A DNA stretch of 64,000 bases from Flavobacteriaceae bacterium (GCA_013373385.1 JABXHX010000007.1:62001-126000), one strand, 5' to 3'; positions 26,712 through 35,918 are shown, counted from the stretch's first letter. Translations and numbers: made by a program. The notes: a model not told the origin generated them from the letters alone.

Positions 26712-27255
26712 ATTGTTGTTCTTTTAATAGTTCTTGTAACTGTTTTTTACCTCTCATTAAATTAGTACGAGATGTTACTTCTGTAATTCCTAACACCTGT
26801 GCTATCTCTTGATGATCATACCCTTCTAGCAAGTATAATGATAGCACCAATCTATATTTTTCTTTTAAACTGTTTATTGTATTTACAATACTCTCTGCTC
26901 TAATTTGGTGTGCAATGCTCCAATCATGATCTTCTTCTGTTTTTTGATACACCTCTTCATTTATAGAAACCAACTCTAGTTTTTGTTTCTTCAACCAATC
27001 TAGACTGTTATTTATTACAATTCTCTTAATCCATGCTCCAAAACTTACTTCGCCTTTAAATGAGTTGATATTTTGAAATGCTTTGATAAATGAATCTTGC
27101 ATAATATCTTCTGCTACATAACTATCTTTTACATATCTATGTGCAACTATACACATTGCTTTACAGTATACATCATACAACTTCATTTGTGCTTTTGCAT
27201 CATTCTGTTTACATGCTTCTATAAGCTGCTTGTGTAAATCTGTTGTTTGATTCAT
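26695..27255 (-). CDS. ECF-type RNA polymerase sigma factor
   Basis: A 186-residue group 4 sigma factor. Region 2 (about 20-90) contains YVKDSYVAEDIMQDSFIKAFQNINSF, and region 4 (about 125-180) contains the helix-turn-helix YDHQEIAQVLGITEVTSRTNLMRGKKQL. It heads a three-gene overlapping operon with a membrane anti-sigma-like protein and a repeat-rich exported protein. ECF factors are usually autoregulated through their own promoter, but no TAnnTTTG motif was seen upstream, which fits a non-housekeeping promoter. Confidence 0.93.
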   Translation of the reverse strand: MNQTTDLHKQLIEACKQNDAKAQMKLYDVYCKAMCIVAHRYVKDSYVAEDIMQDSFIKAFQNINSFKGEVSFGAWIKRIVINNSLDWLKKQKLELVSINEEVYQKTEEDHDWSIAHQIRAESIVNTINSLKEKYRLVLSLYLLEGYDHQEIAQVLGITEVTSRTNLMRGKKQLQELLKEQQYVEGY

Positions 27256-27335
27256 TTGTGATTTATTACCTTAGAGACGATACTTTTTCGACTCTGTTGC
27301 AAAATGCCCATAATTTATTTTTAAATTTACAATAA

Positions 27336-27343
27336 TATTTTTG
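27336..27343 (+). promoter_or_regulatory. Putative -7 element for meaB
   Basis: TATTTTTG matches TAnnTTTG and ends 11 bases before the meaB ATG at 27355, giving a very short leader. There is no -33 TTG at the usual spacing. Tentative. Confidence 0.4.
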
Positions 27344-27354
27344 TCGATAGCTTT

Positions 27355-28434
27355 ATGAATTCTAAAAAAACCTCTGCATTGCATGAAAAAAAAGGTGTTT
27401 CTCTTCCAGAAACTACCAATAAAACTGCTGTTCAAAAAATTAAAAAAAATAGGAGTAAAATTCCGACGACAGACCAATTTGTCGAAAACATTTTAAAAGG
27501 AGATATTACTTTTTTAAGTAGAGCTATAACATTAGTAGAAAGCACCAATACAAAACATCAAGAAAAAGCGACAGAAATTTTAGAACGTTGCTTGCCTTAT
27601 GCTAATAATTCTATTAGAATCGGAATTACTGGAGTACCGGGTGTAGGAAAAAGTACTTTTATAGAAAGCTTTGGCAAACATATAACAAACAAAGGAAGCA
27701 AAATTGCAGTGCTAGCAATAGACCCTAGTAGTTCTGTAAACAAAGGAAGTATTCTAGGTGATAAAACTAGAATGGAAGAGCTAGTTACAGATACAAATGC
27801 GTTTATAAGGCCTTCACCATCTGGAACTTCACTTGGAGGTGTGGCACAGAAAACACGCGAAAGCATTATTCTTTGTGAAGCTGCTGGGTTTGATACCATT
27901 GTTATAGAAACAGTTGGTGTTGGTCAATCAGAAACAGCTGTACATTCTATGGTAGATTTCTTTTTATTGTTGAAAGTTGCCGGTACTGGTGATGAGTTAC
28001 AAGGTATAAAAAGAGGAATTATAGAAATGGCTGATGCCATAGTAATAAACAAAGCAGACGGTGATAATGCTACAAATGCTAAAATTGCTAAAACAGAGTT
28101 CAATAGAGCCTTGCATTTATACCCATCAAAAGAAAGTACTTGGCGACCAAAAGTATTAACTTGTAGTGCTTTAAAGCATCAGGGAATTGCAGAAATTGAC
28201 AATTTAATTTGTAAATATTTCTCTATAACAAAAGCCAATCATTATTTTACTAAACGTAGAAATGAACAAAATACTTTTTGGTTAAAGTCTACAATAGAAC
28301 AACAATTAAAAGATAATTTTTACCATAATCCAACCATAATAAAACAACTTGCTAAAGAAATTAAAAATTTAGAAAAAGGAAACACAACTCCGTTTTACGC
28401 AGCAAAAAGATTATTAGAAATTGTAAATCAATAA
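27355..28434 (+). CDS. meaB: MeaB/ArgK-family G3E GTPase (methylmalonyl-CoA mutase chaperone)
   Basis: A 359-residue GTPase that protects and reloads cobalamin in methylmalonyl-CoA mutase. Walker A is GVPGVGKST; switch regions follow (AIDPSSSVNKGSILGDKTRM, ETVGVGQSETAV); base recognition is NKAD. The N-terminus is about 35 residues longer than in many homologues and Lys-rich, so a later start is possible, though the first ATG sits just behind a -7 motif. The mutase genes are not in the window. It is divergent from the sigma operon. Confidence 0.93.
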   Translation: MNSKKTSALHEKKGVSLPETTNKTAVQKIKKNRSKIPTTDQFVENILKGDITFLSRAITLVESTNTKHQEKATEILERCLPYANNSIRIGITGVPGVGKSTFIESFGKHITNKGSKIAVLAIDPSSSVNKGSILGDKTRMEELVTDTNAFIRPSPSGTSLGGVAQKTRESIILCEAAGFDTIVIETVGVGQSETAVHSMVDFFLLLKVAGTGDELQGIKRGIIEMADAIVINKADGDNATNAKIAKTEFNRALHLYPSKESTWRPKVLTCSALKHQGIAEIDNLICKYFSITKANHYFTKRRNEQNTFWLKSTIEQQLKDNFYHNPTIIKQLAKEIKNLEKGNTTPFYAAKRLLEIVNQ

Positions 28435-28460
28435 ATATATTTTTTTAGTATATTTAGAAT

Positions 28461-28468
28461 TATTTTTG
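28461..28468 (+). promoter_or_regulatory. Putative -7 element for the Cache histidine kinase
   Basis: TATTTTTG matches TAnnTTTG and ends 13 bases before the kinase ATG. A C-run lies between them. No standard -33 TTG seen. Tentative. Confidence 0.4.
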
Positions 28469-28481
28469 AGAACTACCCCCC

Positions 28482-30680
28482 ATGAGTGTAAAAAGAATTA
28501 CTTTTTTTAAGAGACTATCTTTTCCAAAATATTTACAGATACCCTCTATTTTTTTATTGTTCCTTTTTATTTTTTATTTGTTCTATGAAAATGTTAAAAA
28601 CAATACAATCAATAAATTTAATGCAGAACAACTTGTACTAGCAAAAACAGCATCACAAGGAATCACTTCTTTTTTAAATAATTACGTTTCTTTTGTTTCT
28701 TTTGTTGCCAAACAAGATGAAATCATACATTTTTCTGAAAAAGGAAAAAAAATGATGAAGGACTACTTTGATACACATAAAGATATTGTAGATGGTATTA
28801 CAAGAGTAGATGCCACAGGTACAATAATGCATACCTATCCTTATAAAGAAACTCTCATTGGCAAAGACATTTCTAACCAACAGCATGTACAGCAGGTAAT
28901 TGCTACAAAAAAACCTGTAATGAGCGATGTATTTATGAGTGTGCAAGGCTATTATGCCATTGCTTTACACATACCAATTTTTAATGAAAAAGAATATGCT
29001 GGTAGTTTGGCTTTGTTGATTCCTATGGATAAACTTGGCAAACTTTTTCTTGACAATATCAAACCTAACAAATCTGGTTACGCTTGGTTAATTACAGAAA
29101 ATAACATCGAAATTTACTGTCCTATTAAAGAGCATATTGGTAAATCTTTTTCTAGAGCTACAGAAAATGAAAACAACAGTAGTTTACTACAAAAAATAAA
29201 AAAAGAAAATAGCGGGTTTATAAAAAACGTATATCATAGTGGTTCAGATAAGAATACAGAAAATCAGTTTGTTGTTTACTATAAATCTCCGCACGGAAAT
29301 ACATATTGGACAACTTTAATCTCTTATAATGAAAAGGAAGTGTATTTTGAACTCTCAAAATTTCGCAAGAGACTCACTTTTATTTTTTCCTTATTATTTC
29401 TTGCTGTTATCTACTACTTTTATTCTCTAGCAAAAGCAAAAACTATTTTAAAGGCAGAAAAAGAAAGAAAAAAAGCAGAGATATTATTAAAAGAAAGCAA
29501 TGAGCGTTTTAATAGTTTTATGAACAATACGCCTGTCTATGCTTACATAAAAGATACTAATCTAAAAATTATCTATGAAAATAAAAAAACAGGTTTACTT
29601 AGCAACTCTAAGAAAAAAAGTGAACCTCTAAAAGAAATTTTTGGTGAACAGACTGCCAAAATGCTTACAGATGCTGATAATGCTATTATTGCCGGTAAAA
29701 AAGAAAATATAGCGTTGGTATTCTCTTTTGATAGTGATGAAAAAACAAAATGGTTTAAAGAGTTTAAGTTTCGTATTAAATTTTCTAAAAACAAATACGC
29801 TGTTGGTGGGGCTGTTTTTGACATTACCGAAATGAAAAACTACGAAACTGAACTTGAGCATCATAAAAAGTACCTAGAAGTTTTAGTTAGTAATAGAACC
29901 AAAGAATTAAAAGCTTTGTATGAAGAATCTAAAGAGCAAAAAGAAGAAATTGAATTGACGCTAAAAAAATTAAAAGAAACACAAAGCAGGCTAATTCAAT
30001 CAGAAAAAATGGCTTCTTTAGGAGTTTTAATTGCCGGTATTTCTCACGAAATTAACAATCCACTTCAATATTTATCCGGAGTGTTTTATGGACTTGAACA
30101 GTATTTTGAAAAATATGGTACCGAAGATAAAGAAACCACAGACTTGTTACTATCTAGTACCAAAGTTTCTATTGATAGAATTTCTGCAATTGTAAAAGGA
30201 TTGAATCATTTTAGTAGAGACAATGATCGATTTGATGAAGATTGTGACATACATTCTATCATAGAAAATAGCCTTTCTGTGTTGCACAATAAATATAAGT
30301 ACAACATAACAATAGAAAAGAAATATTACAAAGAAGCTATAGTTACTAAAGGCAATGTTGGTAAACTACATCAAGTGTTTATTAACATCTTAACAAATTC
30401 TATACAAGCTATAGAAAATACAGGTACTATTACCATAAATACAACTGTTAATACAGAAAATGTTATTGTAGAAATTACAGATACTGGCAAAGGGATTCAT
30501 AAAGAATATTTAACTAAAATTATGGATCCGTTTTTTACCACTAAAGAACCTGGTGAGGGAACTGGCTTAGGCCTTTCTATCTGTTATTCTATAATAAAAG
30601 ACCATCAAGGAAAAATTGAATTTGAATCTGAATTAAATAAAGGAACTAAAACCAAGATTATTTTACCCCTAAAAAAATAA
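28482..30680 (+). CDS. Cache-PAS sensor histidine kinase
   Basis: A 732-residue membrane sensor. First membrane helix about 20-36; periplasmic Cache-type domain about 40-290 (DGITRVDATGTIMHTYPYKETLIGKDIS and GYYAIALHIPIF are typical); second helix about 300-318; PAS region about 340-455 ending in GGAVFDITEMKNYE; a coiled coil; then the kinase core. The core has phospho-acceptor H522 in GISHEINNPLQ, N-box NILTNSIQAI, ITDTGKGI, and GTGLGLSI. Cache domains bind small ligands such as organic or amino acids. It is 3 bp from a receiver-only regulator. Ligand unknown. Confidence 0.92.
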   Translation: MSVKRITFFKRLSFPKYLQIPSIFLLFLFIFYLFYENVKNNTINKFNAEQLVLAKTASQGITSFLNNYVSFVSFVAKQDEIIHFSEKGKKMMKDYFDTHKDIVDGITRVDATGTIMHTYPYKETLIGKDISNQQHVQQVIATKKPVMSDVFMSVQGYYAIALHIPIFNEKEYAGSLALLIPMDKLGKLFLDNIKPNKSGYAWLITENNIEIYCPIKEHIGKSFSRATENENNSSLLQKIKKENSGFIKNVYHSGSDKNTENQFVVYYKSPHGNTYWTTLISYNEKEVYFELSKFRKRLTFIFSLLFLAVIYYFYSLAKAKTILKAEKERKKAEILLKESNERFNSFMNNTPVYAYIKDTNLKIIYENKKTGLLSNSKKKSEPLKEIFGEQTAKMLTDADNAIIAGKKENIALVFSFDSDEKTKWFKEFKFRIKFSKNKYAVGGAVFDITEMKNYETELEHHKKYLEVLVSNRTKELKALYEESKEQKEEIELTLKKLKETQSRLIQSEKMASLGVLIAGISHEINNPLQYLSGVFYGLEQYFEKYGTEDKETTDLLLSSTKVSIDRISAIVKGLNHFSRDNDRFDEDCDIHSIIENSLSVLHNKYKYNITIEKKYYKEAIVTKGNVGKLHQVFINILTNSIQAIENTGTITINTTVNTENVIVEITDTGKGIHKEYLTKIMDPFFTTKEPGEGTGLGLSICYSIIKDHQGKIEFESELNKGTKTKIILPLKK

Positions 30681-30683
30681 AAA

Positions 30684-31055
30684 ATGAAGCAAAAGCCTCC
30701 AATATTATATGTAGATGACGAGCCAATAAATTTACTTTTGTTTAAAAATAATTTTAAAGACGCGTACAATGTTTTTGTTGGAAACTGTGCTCAAGAAGGG
30801 CTAAAAGTACTTGAGTCTCACAAAGAAATTGATTTAGTTATCAGCGATATGAAAATGCCAGGAATGGATGGTTTAGAATTTATTGAAACAGCGAAAAAGC
30901 GCTATCCTCAGAAAAAGTTTTTCATTTTTACTGGTTTAGACATTTCAGAAAAAATAAAAGCTGCAGAAAAATCTGGACTCATTTTACAATATTTTAGAAA
31001 GCCATTAGAATATAAAAAAATGGATACTGCTATTAAAGATGCCATTAAGACCTAA
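30684..31055 (+). CDS. Single-domain response regulator
   Basis: A 123-residue receiver with no output domain. Acidic pocket DDE at 11-13, phospho-acceptor D55 in VISDMKMPGMDG, conserved Thr (FTGLD) and Lys (YFRKPLEYKK). It follows the Cache-PAS kinase by 3 bp, so the two almost certainly signal together. With no DNA-binding domain, its effect must be through protein interaction, for example in a phosphorelay or on a diguanylate- or motility-type target elsewhere. Confidence 0.92.
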   Translation: MKQKPPILYVDDEPINLLLFKNNFKDAYNVFVGNCAQEGLKVLESHKEIDLVISDMKMPGMDGLEFIETAKKRYPQKKFFIFTGLDISEKIKAAEKSGLILQYFRKPLEYKKMDTAIKDAIKT

Positions 31056-31076
31056 AAAACTAGTTATAAAAATCCA

Positions 31077-31084
31077 TATCTTTG
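31077..31084 (+). promoter_or_regulatory. Putative -7 element for the sulfatase-like gene
   Basis: TATCTTTG is an exact TAnnTTTG match 19 bp before the ATG at 31104, in a 48-bp gap after the response regulator gene. It suggests separate transcription. No clear -33 TTG. Confidence 0.45.
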
Positions 31085-31103
31085 CGCTGCTTAAATTAAT
31101 AAC

Positions 31104-33098
31104 ATGCAACAAAGAATTCCTAATTATATAAAATACCTATTTGTAAATTTATTTTCAATTGCAGTATATGCTTTTATTTTTAGAATCCTTTTCTATTTCT
31201 TTTTTGCACAATTAGAAGCTGTTACAACTACAGAAACACAACAAGCTTTTGGGTTGGGCATTCGTTTTGATATCAAACTAGCAACCCTAGCTGTTTTTCC
31301 GATTGCTATTTTACTATTTATTGTAAATCAGCGCTTTTTTAAACATCGATTGTATAAAAAAATAAGTGTATTCTATTTTACACTTATTTATATTACACTC
31401 ACACTTTTTTATGTCTTTGATTTTGGCTACTACGACTATTTAGATATCCGCTTAGACGCAGCATCTTTGCGTTTTTTAAGTAATTTTTATACTTCTACTC
31501 AAGTATTGTTTGAGAGTTATCCTGTCTATAAAGGCTTGTTTGGCTTGCTTGTCTTAAGTTTTCTTCTCTACAAATTCAACCATTTTTTATATAAAAAATT
31601 CAATACAGAAAACCAGTTTATTTCTAAAAAAAAGAAGGCATTTTTTATAGTTGTTCCGTTTTTTCTGTTGGCATTTGGCTTGTACAATAGTATTACGCAT
31701 TATCCACTGCGTTGGAGCCAGGCGTTCTTTTCTAAGAACCAAGCGGTCAATCAATTTGCATTAAATCCTATTCTTTATTTTTACGATAGCTTTGCATTTA
31801 GAAGCACAGGTTTTGATTTAGAGAAAACAACCCAATACTATCCATCAGTAGCAAAACAATTAGACTTGCAAAAAGACAGCTTAAACTTTACGAGAAGTTT
31901 TGTTAAAAATGATTCTATCACAACAAAACCAAATATAGTTATTGTGCTGTTAGAATCGGTTGGAGTAGCTCCTATGAGCTATTATGGCAATCCTATAAAA
32001 ACAACTCCAAAGATGGATAGTCTTTTAAAACACAGTGCAAACTTTACTCAATTTTATGTACATAAAGCTGGTACGGCAGGCAGTGTATTTGCTAGTATTA
32101 CTGGACTGCCAGATGTAGAGAATATAGAAACGGCTTCGCGAAACCCTATGGTTATTGACCAACGCATTATTTATGATCAGTTTAACGGATATGAAAAACT
32201 ATACTTCATAGGTGGTAGTGCCAATTGGGCAAATATTAGAGGTATTTTTCAGTCCAATATCAATAATTTAAAAATCTTTGAAGAAGGGAGTTACGAAATA
32301 GAAAACCGTGCTGATGTATGGGGAATAGATGATTACGAGTTGTTTAAAGAAACTGATAAGGAATTACAAAAACTACATCAGCAAAAAAAGCCATTTATTG
32401 CTTATATACAAACATCTACCAACCATATGCCGTTTACTGTACCAGCAAAAAAAAATGCTTACAAAGCTTGGAAAAAAGAAGAAGTTTCTGAAGACTTATT
32501 AAAAAAATCTGGATTTAAATCGGTTGCACAAATCAACGCATTGCGCTATTTAGATTTTAATGTAGATGTGTTTTTAAAACGCGCAAAAAAAGCGGGTTAT
32601 TATAACAATACTATCTTCTTATTTTTTGGCGACCATAACACTGCTATGAATCCTGTAAATTTTTTAGAAAAAAATGAATCTGAGTTAGGTACTATTGTAC
32701 ATCATGTTCCGTTTTTTATTCATGCTCCAAATTATGTAGAATCGCAAGATATTAAGCGGTTTACCAAACTTGTTGATGTTGTACCCACTGCTGCTGGTTT
32801 AGCCAATATCGATTACACCAATTACACCTTAGGCTCTAATGCGCTAGATGAAAAGCAAGCCACAGATTTTGCTTTTTTATATGCTACAATTAATGGACAA
32901 CCTGCAATTAGTCTATTACAAAATGATTTTTACTATACGCTTACAACTGTTACCAATACAGCTAATTTATACAATTTTAATGGCAAAGATTTAACCGATA
33001 TTAAAAGTAAGCATCCAATAATTACACAGCAAATGGATAGCTTGCTAAGAGGCTATTACCACGCTACTAAATACTTGTATTACAATAATAAAAAGTGA
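31104..33098 (+). CDS. LTA-synthase-family sulfatase (membrane phosphoglycerol transferase-like)
   Basis: A 664-residue inner-membrane protein with about five N-terminal membrane segments (about 10-200) and a C-terminal periplasmic alkaline-phosphatase-superfamily domain (about 275-600). The domain starts with PNIVIVLLESVGVAPMS (metal-binding E), has the likely nucleophile Thr in HKAGTAGSVFASITGLP, and the metal motif FFGDHNTAM. Such proteins in Gram-negatives often transfer phosphoglycerol or phosphoethanolamine to glycans or lipids, but substrate is not predictable. Length is normal. It stands just before the repeat-bounded accessory island. Confidence 0.88.
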   Translation: MQQRIPNYIKYLFVNLFSIAVYAFIFRILFYFFFAQLEAVTTTETQQAFGLGIRFDIKLATLAVFPIAILLFIVNQRFFKHRLYKKISVFYFTLIYITLTLFYVFDFGYYDYLDIRLDAASLRFLSNFYTSTQVLFESYPVYKGLFGLLVLSFLLYKFNHFLYKKFNTENQFISKKKKAFFIVVPFFLLAFGLYNSITHYPLRWSQAFFSKNQAVNQFALNPILYFYDSFAFRSTGFDLEKTTQYYPSVAKQLDLQKDSLNFTRSFVKNDSITTKPNIVIVLLESVGVAPMSYYGNPIKTTPKMDSLLKHSANFTQFYVHKAGTAGSVFASITGLPDVENIETASRNPMVIDQRIIYDQFNGYEKLYFIGGSANWANIRGIFQSNINNLKIFEEGSYEIENRADVWGIDDYELFKETDKELQKLHQQKKPFIAYIQTSTNHMPFTVPAKKNAYKAWKKEEVSEDLLKKSGFKSVAQINALRYLDFNVDVFLKRAKKAGYYNNTIFLFFGDHNTAMNPVNFLEKNESELGTIVHHVPFFIHAPNYVESQDIKRFTKLVDVVPTAAGLANIDYTNYTLGSNALDEKQATDFAFLYATINGQPAISLLQNDFYYTLTTVTNTANLYNFNGKDLTDIKSKHPIITQQMDSLLRGYYHATKYLYYNNKK

Positions 33099-33505
33099 TT
33101 TAGAAAATAGAAATTAGGAGATTGTAATTAGGGACTAGAGAATTCTGATTTATTTTAACTACTGTGCTGCCATTATTACGCAAGCAGCATTCTATACTAG
33201 CTTTTTTTGCAAACAAATACTTCAGCTTTAATTCAATTTCCTAAATATGGATTCCCGATTTCTCGGGAATGACAGCTTGCAAGAAATCATACTTATCTAC
33301 TTATCATAACAAATTTCTAACCACAAGTACAATGTGTCATTCCTGCGCAGGCATGAATCTATGTCCGTTTTTTTGGAAATAGGCTGCCAAAATTTTTTCT
33401 ATGTATCTTATTAAGCGTTGACATAAAAAGAAAAAAATTTTATTTTAATATTTTTTTAATTAAATTTACAACACAAAAATTGCATATTAACTTAAATTTA
33501 TACAT
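33099..33505. other. Long intergenic region left of the accessory island
   Basis: A 407-bp non-coding stretch. It holds the 130-bp direct-repeat copy B1 (33231-33360) and a very AT-rich segment directly before the next gene (TTGACA at 33418, then T/A-runs). A near match to the -7 motif, TAAATTTA, occurs around 33462 but lacks the G. I see no RNA gene or frame longer than a few dozen codons. Confidence 0.7.
33231..33360 (+). repeat. 130-bp direct repeat, copy B1 (left flank of island)
   Basis: Nearly identical, in the same orientation, to 36396-36525: 126 of 130 positions agree by eye. Each copy contains two different hairpins in inverted order: ATTCCCGA..TCGGGAAT near the left end, and ATTCCTGC..GCA(G/T)GAAT at the right end. 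Both have a TGTCATTCC head when read outward. A single right-type hairpin recurs at 55016-55041. Confidence 0.9.
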
Positions 33506-34972
33506 ATGAAAAAGATGAAAAAAATCTTAATTTTTGCTGTTCTTTTAGGGTATTCAGCACTATTCTTTAACTGTCAAGATAATAGCTTTGAAGAATTAAT
33601 TGAAGAAAAACAGGTCTTAGCTAAAGACAAACCAACAAAATTTATTTTTTACAAAGGCTTAAAAGTAAGGCATCGTTTTAAAGCAACAGAGGATGAGTTA
33701 AAAGAAAAGTATGACAAAAAGAAATTAAAAACGCTTTACAACAAACTAAGAGCAAAATACAAAAAAAGAGGAAAATCAAAAACTACATTTATAGCAAATG
33801 TAAACCCTGAGGATGAGGAAGAATTACCTAATATTTTTAAAATTTTAGAAGCGTCAAAAGTGGTTTTACCTCAATTACCTTATGAAGAAATTGAAGATCA
33901 TGTTATTTTGAATAGAATAAATAAAAAGCAAGCAGATCATGATATGATAAAAAATGATTTCCCAGATTTAACAGATGCAGAAATAGAAGCTAATCAAGCT
34001 ACAATAGATCAATATTATTCAGATAATTTAGATTATATGACGTTAGATGAAATCGCGCAAAACCCTAATATTTATGAAAACTTAAATACTATACCAAAAA
34101 CTACATCAAGTTCATTAGATTTGCTTGCTATTTGGAGAGTTAGTTGTATTTTATCTCAATCATTAGCTAATGGGTATGGTTTAGTACGTGCAAGTATTTC
34201 TTATGGTTTGGCATCTGCAAGAGCAACAGAGTCAGCTGAAAATCATTACCCTGCACCAATTGTGTCATATGACACCAGAGAAGACGCATATAGACATATT
34301 CTATGGAATGCTATGTTGGCACAATATTACTTTACTATATCTTCTAAAGCACCAAGAATAGCTTTTGCTAAATTAGTGGGTGATGCAAACGAAAGCAGCC
34401 TCTGTGGAGCTAATAACACTGCTGATGCAAAAGAAATGGATTTACATAACAATGTGATTGGTAGAAATATTTGGAGCGAAAAAACAAGTTATATTCAGTT
34501 TTTTGGAGCAACAATTGGGTTATCTTTACCATCTATTACCTTATTAGAAACAGTAATTTTCAATAAAGTTGAACAAGAAAGTTGTTATATTGTTAAAGAT
34601 CATGGAATTGTGAGTTATCGGTATGGTATTTCAGAAGTAAAAAATATTATTTTACAAATGGACATTAACGTACCTGTATATATCAATAAATTTATTGCAC
34701 CAAGGAGGTATGTAACAACAACTACTTATGATTATTCAGATTGTGGAGGAGGTGGTAATATACCGTTGATAAATAACAATCAAAATACTTTACTAGATAC
34801 CAAAGCTAACAAACAATTATTAAATATCTACAATAAAAATGGTATTCAATTTACTAAAAATTTGACACCTATTATACCAGATGATGAAGATTGCGTAAAG
34901 GAGATAACAACCACCACTACTATCAATGCATGTTTTATTTCTAAAGATCCTAATTATAATCCATATCAATAA
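33506..34972 (+). CDS. Predicted lipoprotein with DUF6973-like domain
   Basis: A 488-residue exported protein. The N-terminal signal ends at Cys23 (ALFFNCQDNSFEE), a Bacteroidota-style lipoprotein site followed by acidic residues as seen in surface-exported lipoproteins. Residues about 40-100 are Lys-rich and helical. Residues about 250-330 hold DAYRHILWNAML, GDANES and MDLHNNVIGR, an arrangement I associate with DUF6973; conserved His/Asp/Asn residues suggest a metal or catalytic site, but no activity is established. Residues about 405-430 are CGGGGN-like and low complexity. It starts the repeat-bounded four-gene island and overlaps the next gene by 1 bp. Function unknown. Confidence 0.65.
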   Translation: MKKMKKILIFAVLLGYSALFFNCQDNSFEELIEEKQVLAKDKPTKFIFYKGLKVRHRFKATEDELKEKYDKKKLKTLYNKLRAKYKKRGKSKTTFIANVNPEDEEELPNIFKILEASKVVLPQLPYEEIEDHVILNRINKKQADHDMIKNDFPDLTDAEIEANQATIDQYYSDNLDYMTLDEIAQNPNIYENLNTIPKTTSSSLDLLAIWRVSCILSQSLANGYGLVRASISYGLASARATESAENHYPAPIVSYDTREDAYRHILWNAMLAQYYFTISSKAPRIAFAKLVGDANESSLCGANNTADAKEMDLHNNVIGRNIWSEKTSYIQFFGATIGLSLPSITLLETVIFNKVEQESCYIVKDHGIVSYRYGISEVKNIILQMDINVPVYINKFIAPRRYVTTTTYDYSDCGGGGNIPLINNNQNTLLDTKANKQLLNIYNKNGIQFTKNLTPIIPDDEDCVKEITTTTTINACFISKDPNYNPYQ

Positions 34973-35439
34973 TGAAAAAATATAGCTTTTTAACTTTAAT
35001 CATCATCACATTAGTACTTAGTTCATGTGTAAGAGATGAAGATGAACCATACCATGGTTTTGTTTTTGACTTTTGGAATTACACCGACGAAGTATATGAT
35101 GCAGAATTGGTCATTGGAGGTTATAAAAATGGTACATTTATTCCTACAGATTCTATTTTGATTCATCAAATACAAAAAGGGGAAGGGAAACTATTTTATT
35201 TTAGTGAAGAAAACCGCTGGAAGCCCAATTTAGACAGAATAAGAAACATCCCTTCTGAGCGTTGCTATTTTAAATTGAAATTAACTCCACAAAGACAAGA
35301 AATGATTATCCGCTCTGGACAAACAGATATTTTAGGATTAAAATTACCTAGTAGAAGGCATTTTAAAGGAGATTTTGGCAAGTTAATAATTGGTATTAGA
35401 GATACTGAAATAACAGGTTATACACCTCAAGAATTATAA
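34972..35439 (+). CDS. Small predicted lipoprotein, tandem paralogue 1
   Basis: A 155-residue predicted lipoprotein (signal peptide with Cys19 in LSSCVRDEDE, followed by an acidic cluster). The body is all-beta in character: FVFDFWNYTDEVYDAELVIGGYKNG, then NIPSERCYFKLKLTPQRQEM. It overlaps the previous gene's stop by one base (TAATG), so the two are co-translated. The next gene is a paralogue, and the C-terminal halves are nearly identical in DNA while the N-termini differ. I do not recognise the family. A partner or immunity-like role to the 488-residue neighbour is speculation. Confidence 0.75.
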   Translation: MKKYSFLTLIIITLVLSSCVRDEDEPYHGFVFDFWNYTDEVYDAELVIGGYKNGTFIPTDSILIHQIQKGEGKLFYFSEENRWKPNLDRIRNIPSERCYFKLKLTPQRQEMIIRSGQTDILGLKLPSRRHFKGDFGKLIIGIRDTEITGYTPQEL

Positions 35440-35444
35440 AAAAG

Positions 35445-35918
35445 ATGAAAAAAACCTTAACTTTAATTATCACAACATTTATTTTTACTTCTTGCTCTGG
35501 TTGGACTGGAATTACCCCTACGTTTAAGGGGTTTGAATTTGGTTTTTGGAATTATACCAACGAAGTATATGATGCAGAATTGGTCATTGGAGGTTTTAAC
35601 AATGGCAAATTTATTCCTACAGATTCTATAATGATAGACCAAATAAAAATTGGTGGAGCCGTTTTGCATGGATACCATTTTAGTGGAGAAAACCGTTGGC
35701 AACCCAATTTAGATAAAATAAGAAATATACCTTCTGAGCGTTGTTATTTTAAATTGAAGTTAACTCCACAAAGACAAGAAATGATTATCCGCTCTGGACA
35801 AACAGATATTTTAGGGTTAAAATTACCTAGTAGAGGGCATTTTAAAGATTTGCATGGGCTACTATTAATTTCAATTAGAGATACAAAAATAGAAGGGAAA
35901 GATTCACAAGAATTATAA
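35445..35918 (+). CDS. Small predicted lipoprotein, tandem paralogue 2
   Basis: A 157-residue paralogue of the preceding protein, with a lipoprotein-like signal (FIFTSCSGWTG). The acidic cluster after the Cys in paralogue 1 is replaced by GWTGITPTFKG, which could change final localisation. From about residue 85 (NIPSERCYF) to 135 the two proteins and their DNA are almost identical. Gap to paralogue 1 is 5 bp. Family and function not recognised. Confidence 0.75.
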   Translation: MKKTLTLIITTFIFTSCSGWTGITPTFKGFEFGFWNYTNEVYDAELVIGGFNNGKFIPTDSIMIDQIKIGGAVLHGYHFSGENRWQPNLDKIRNIPSERCYFKLKLTPQRQEMIIRSGQTDILGLKLPSRGHFKDLHGLLLISIRDTKIEGKDSQEL

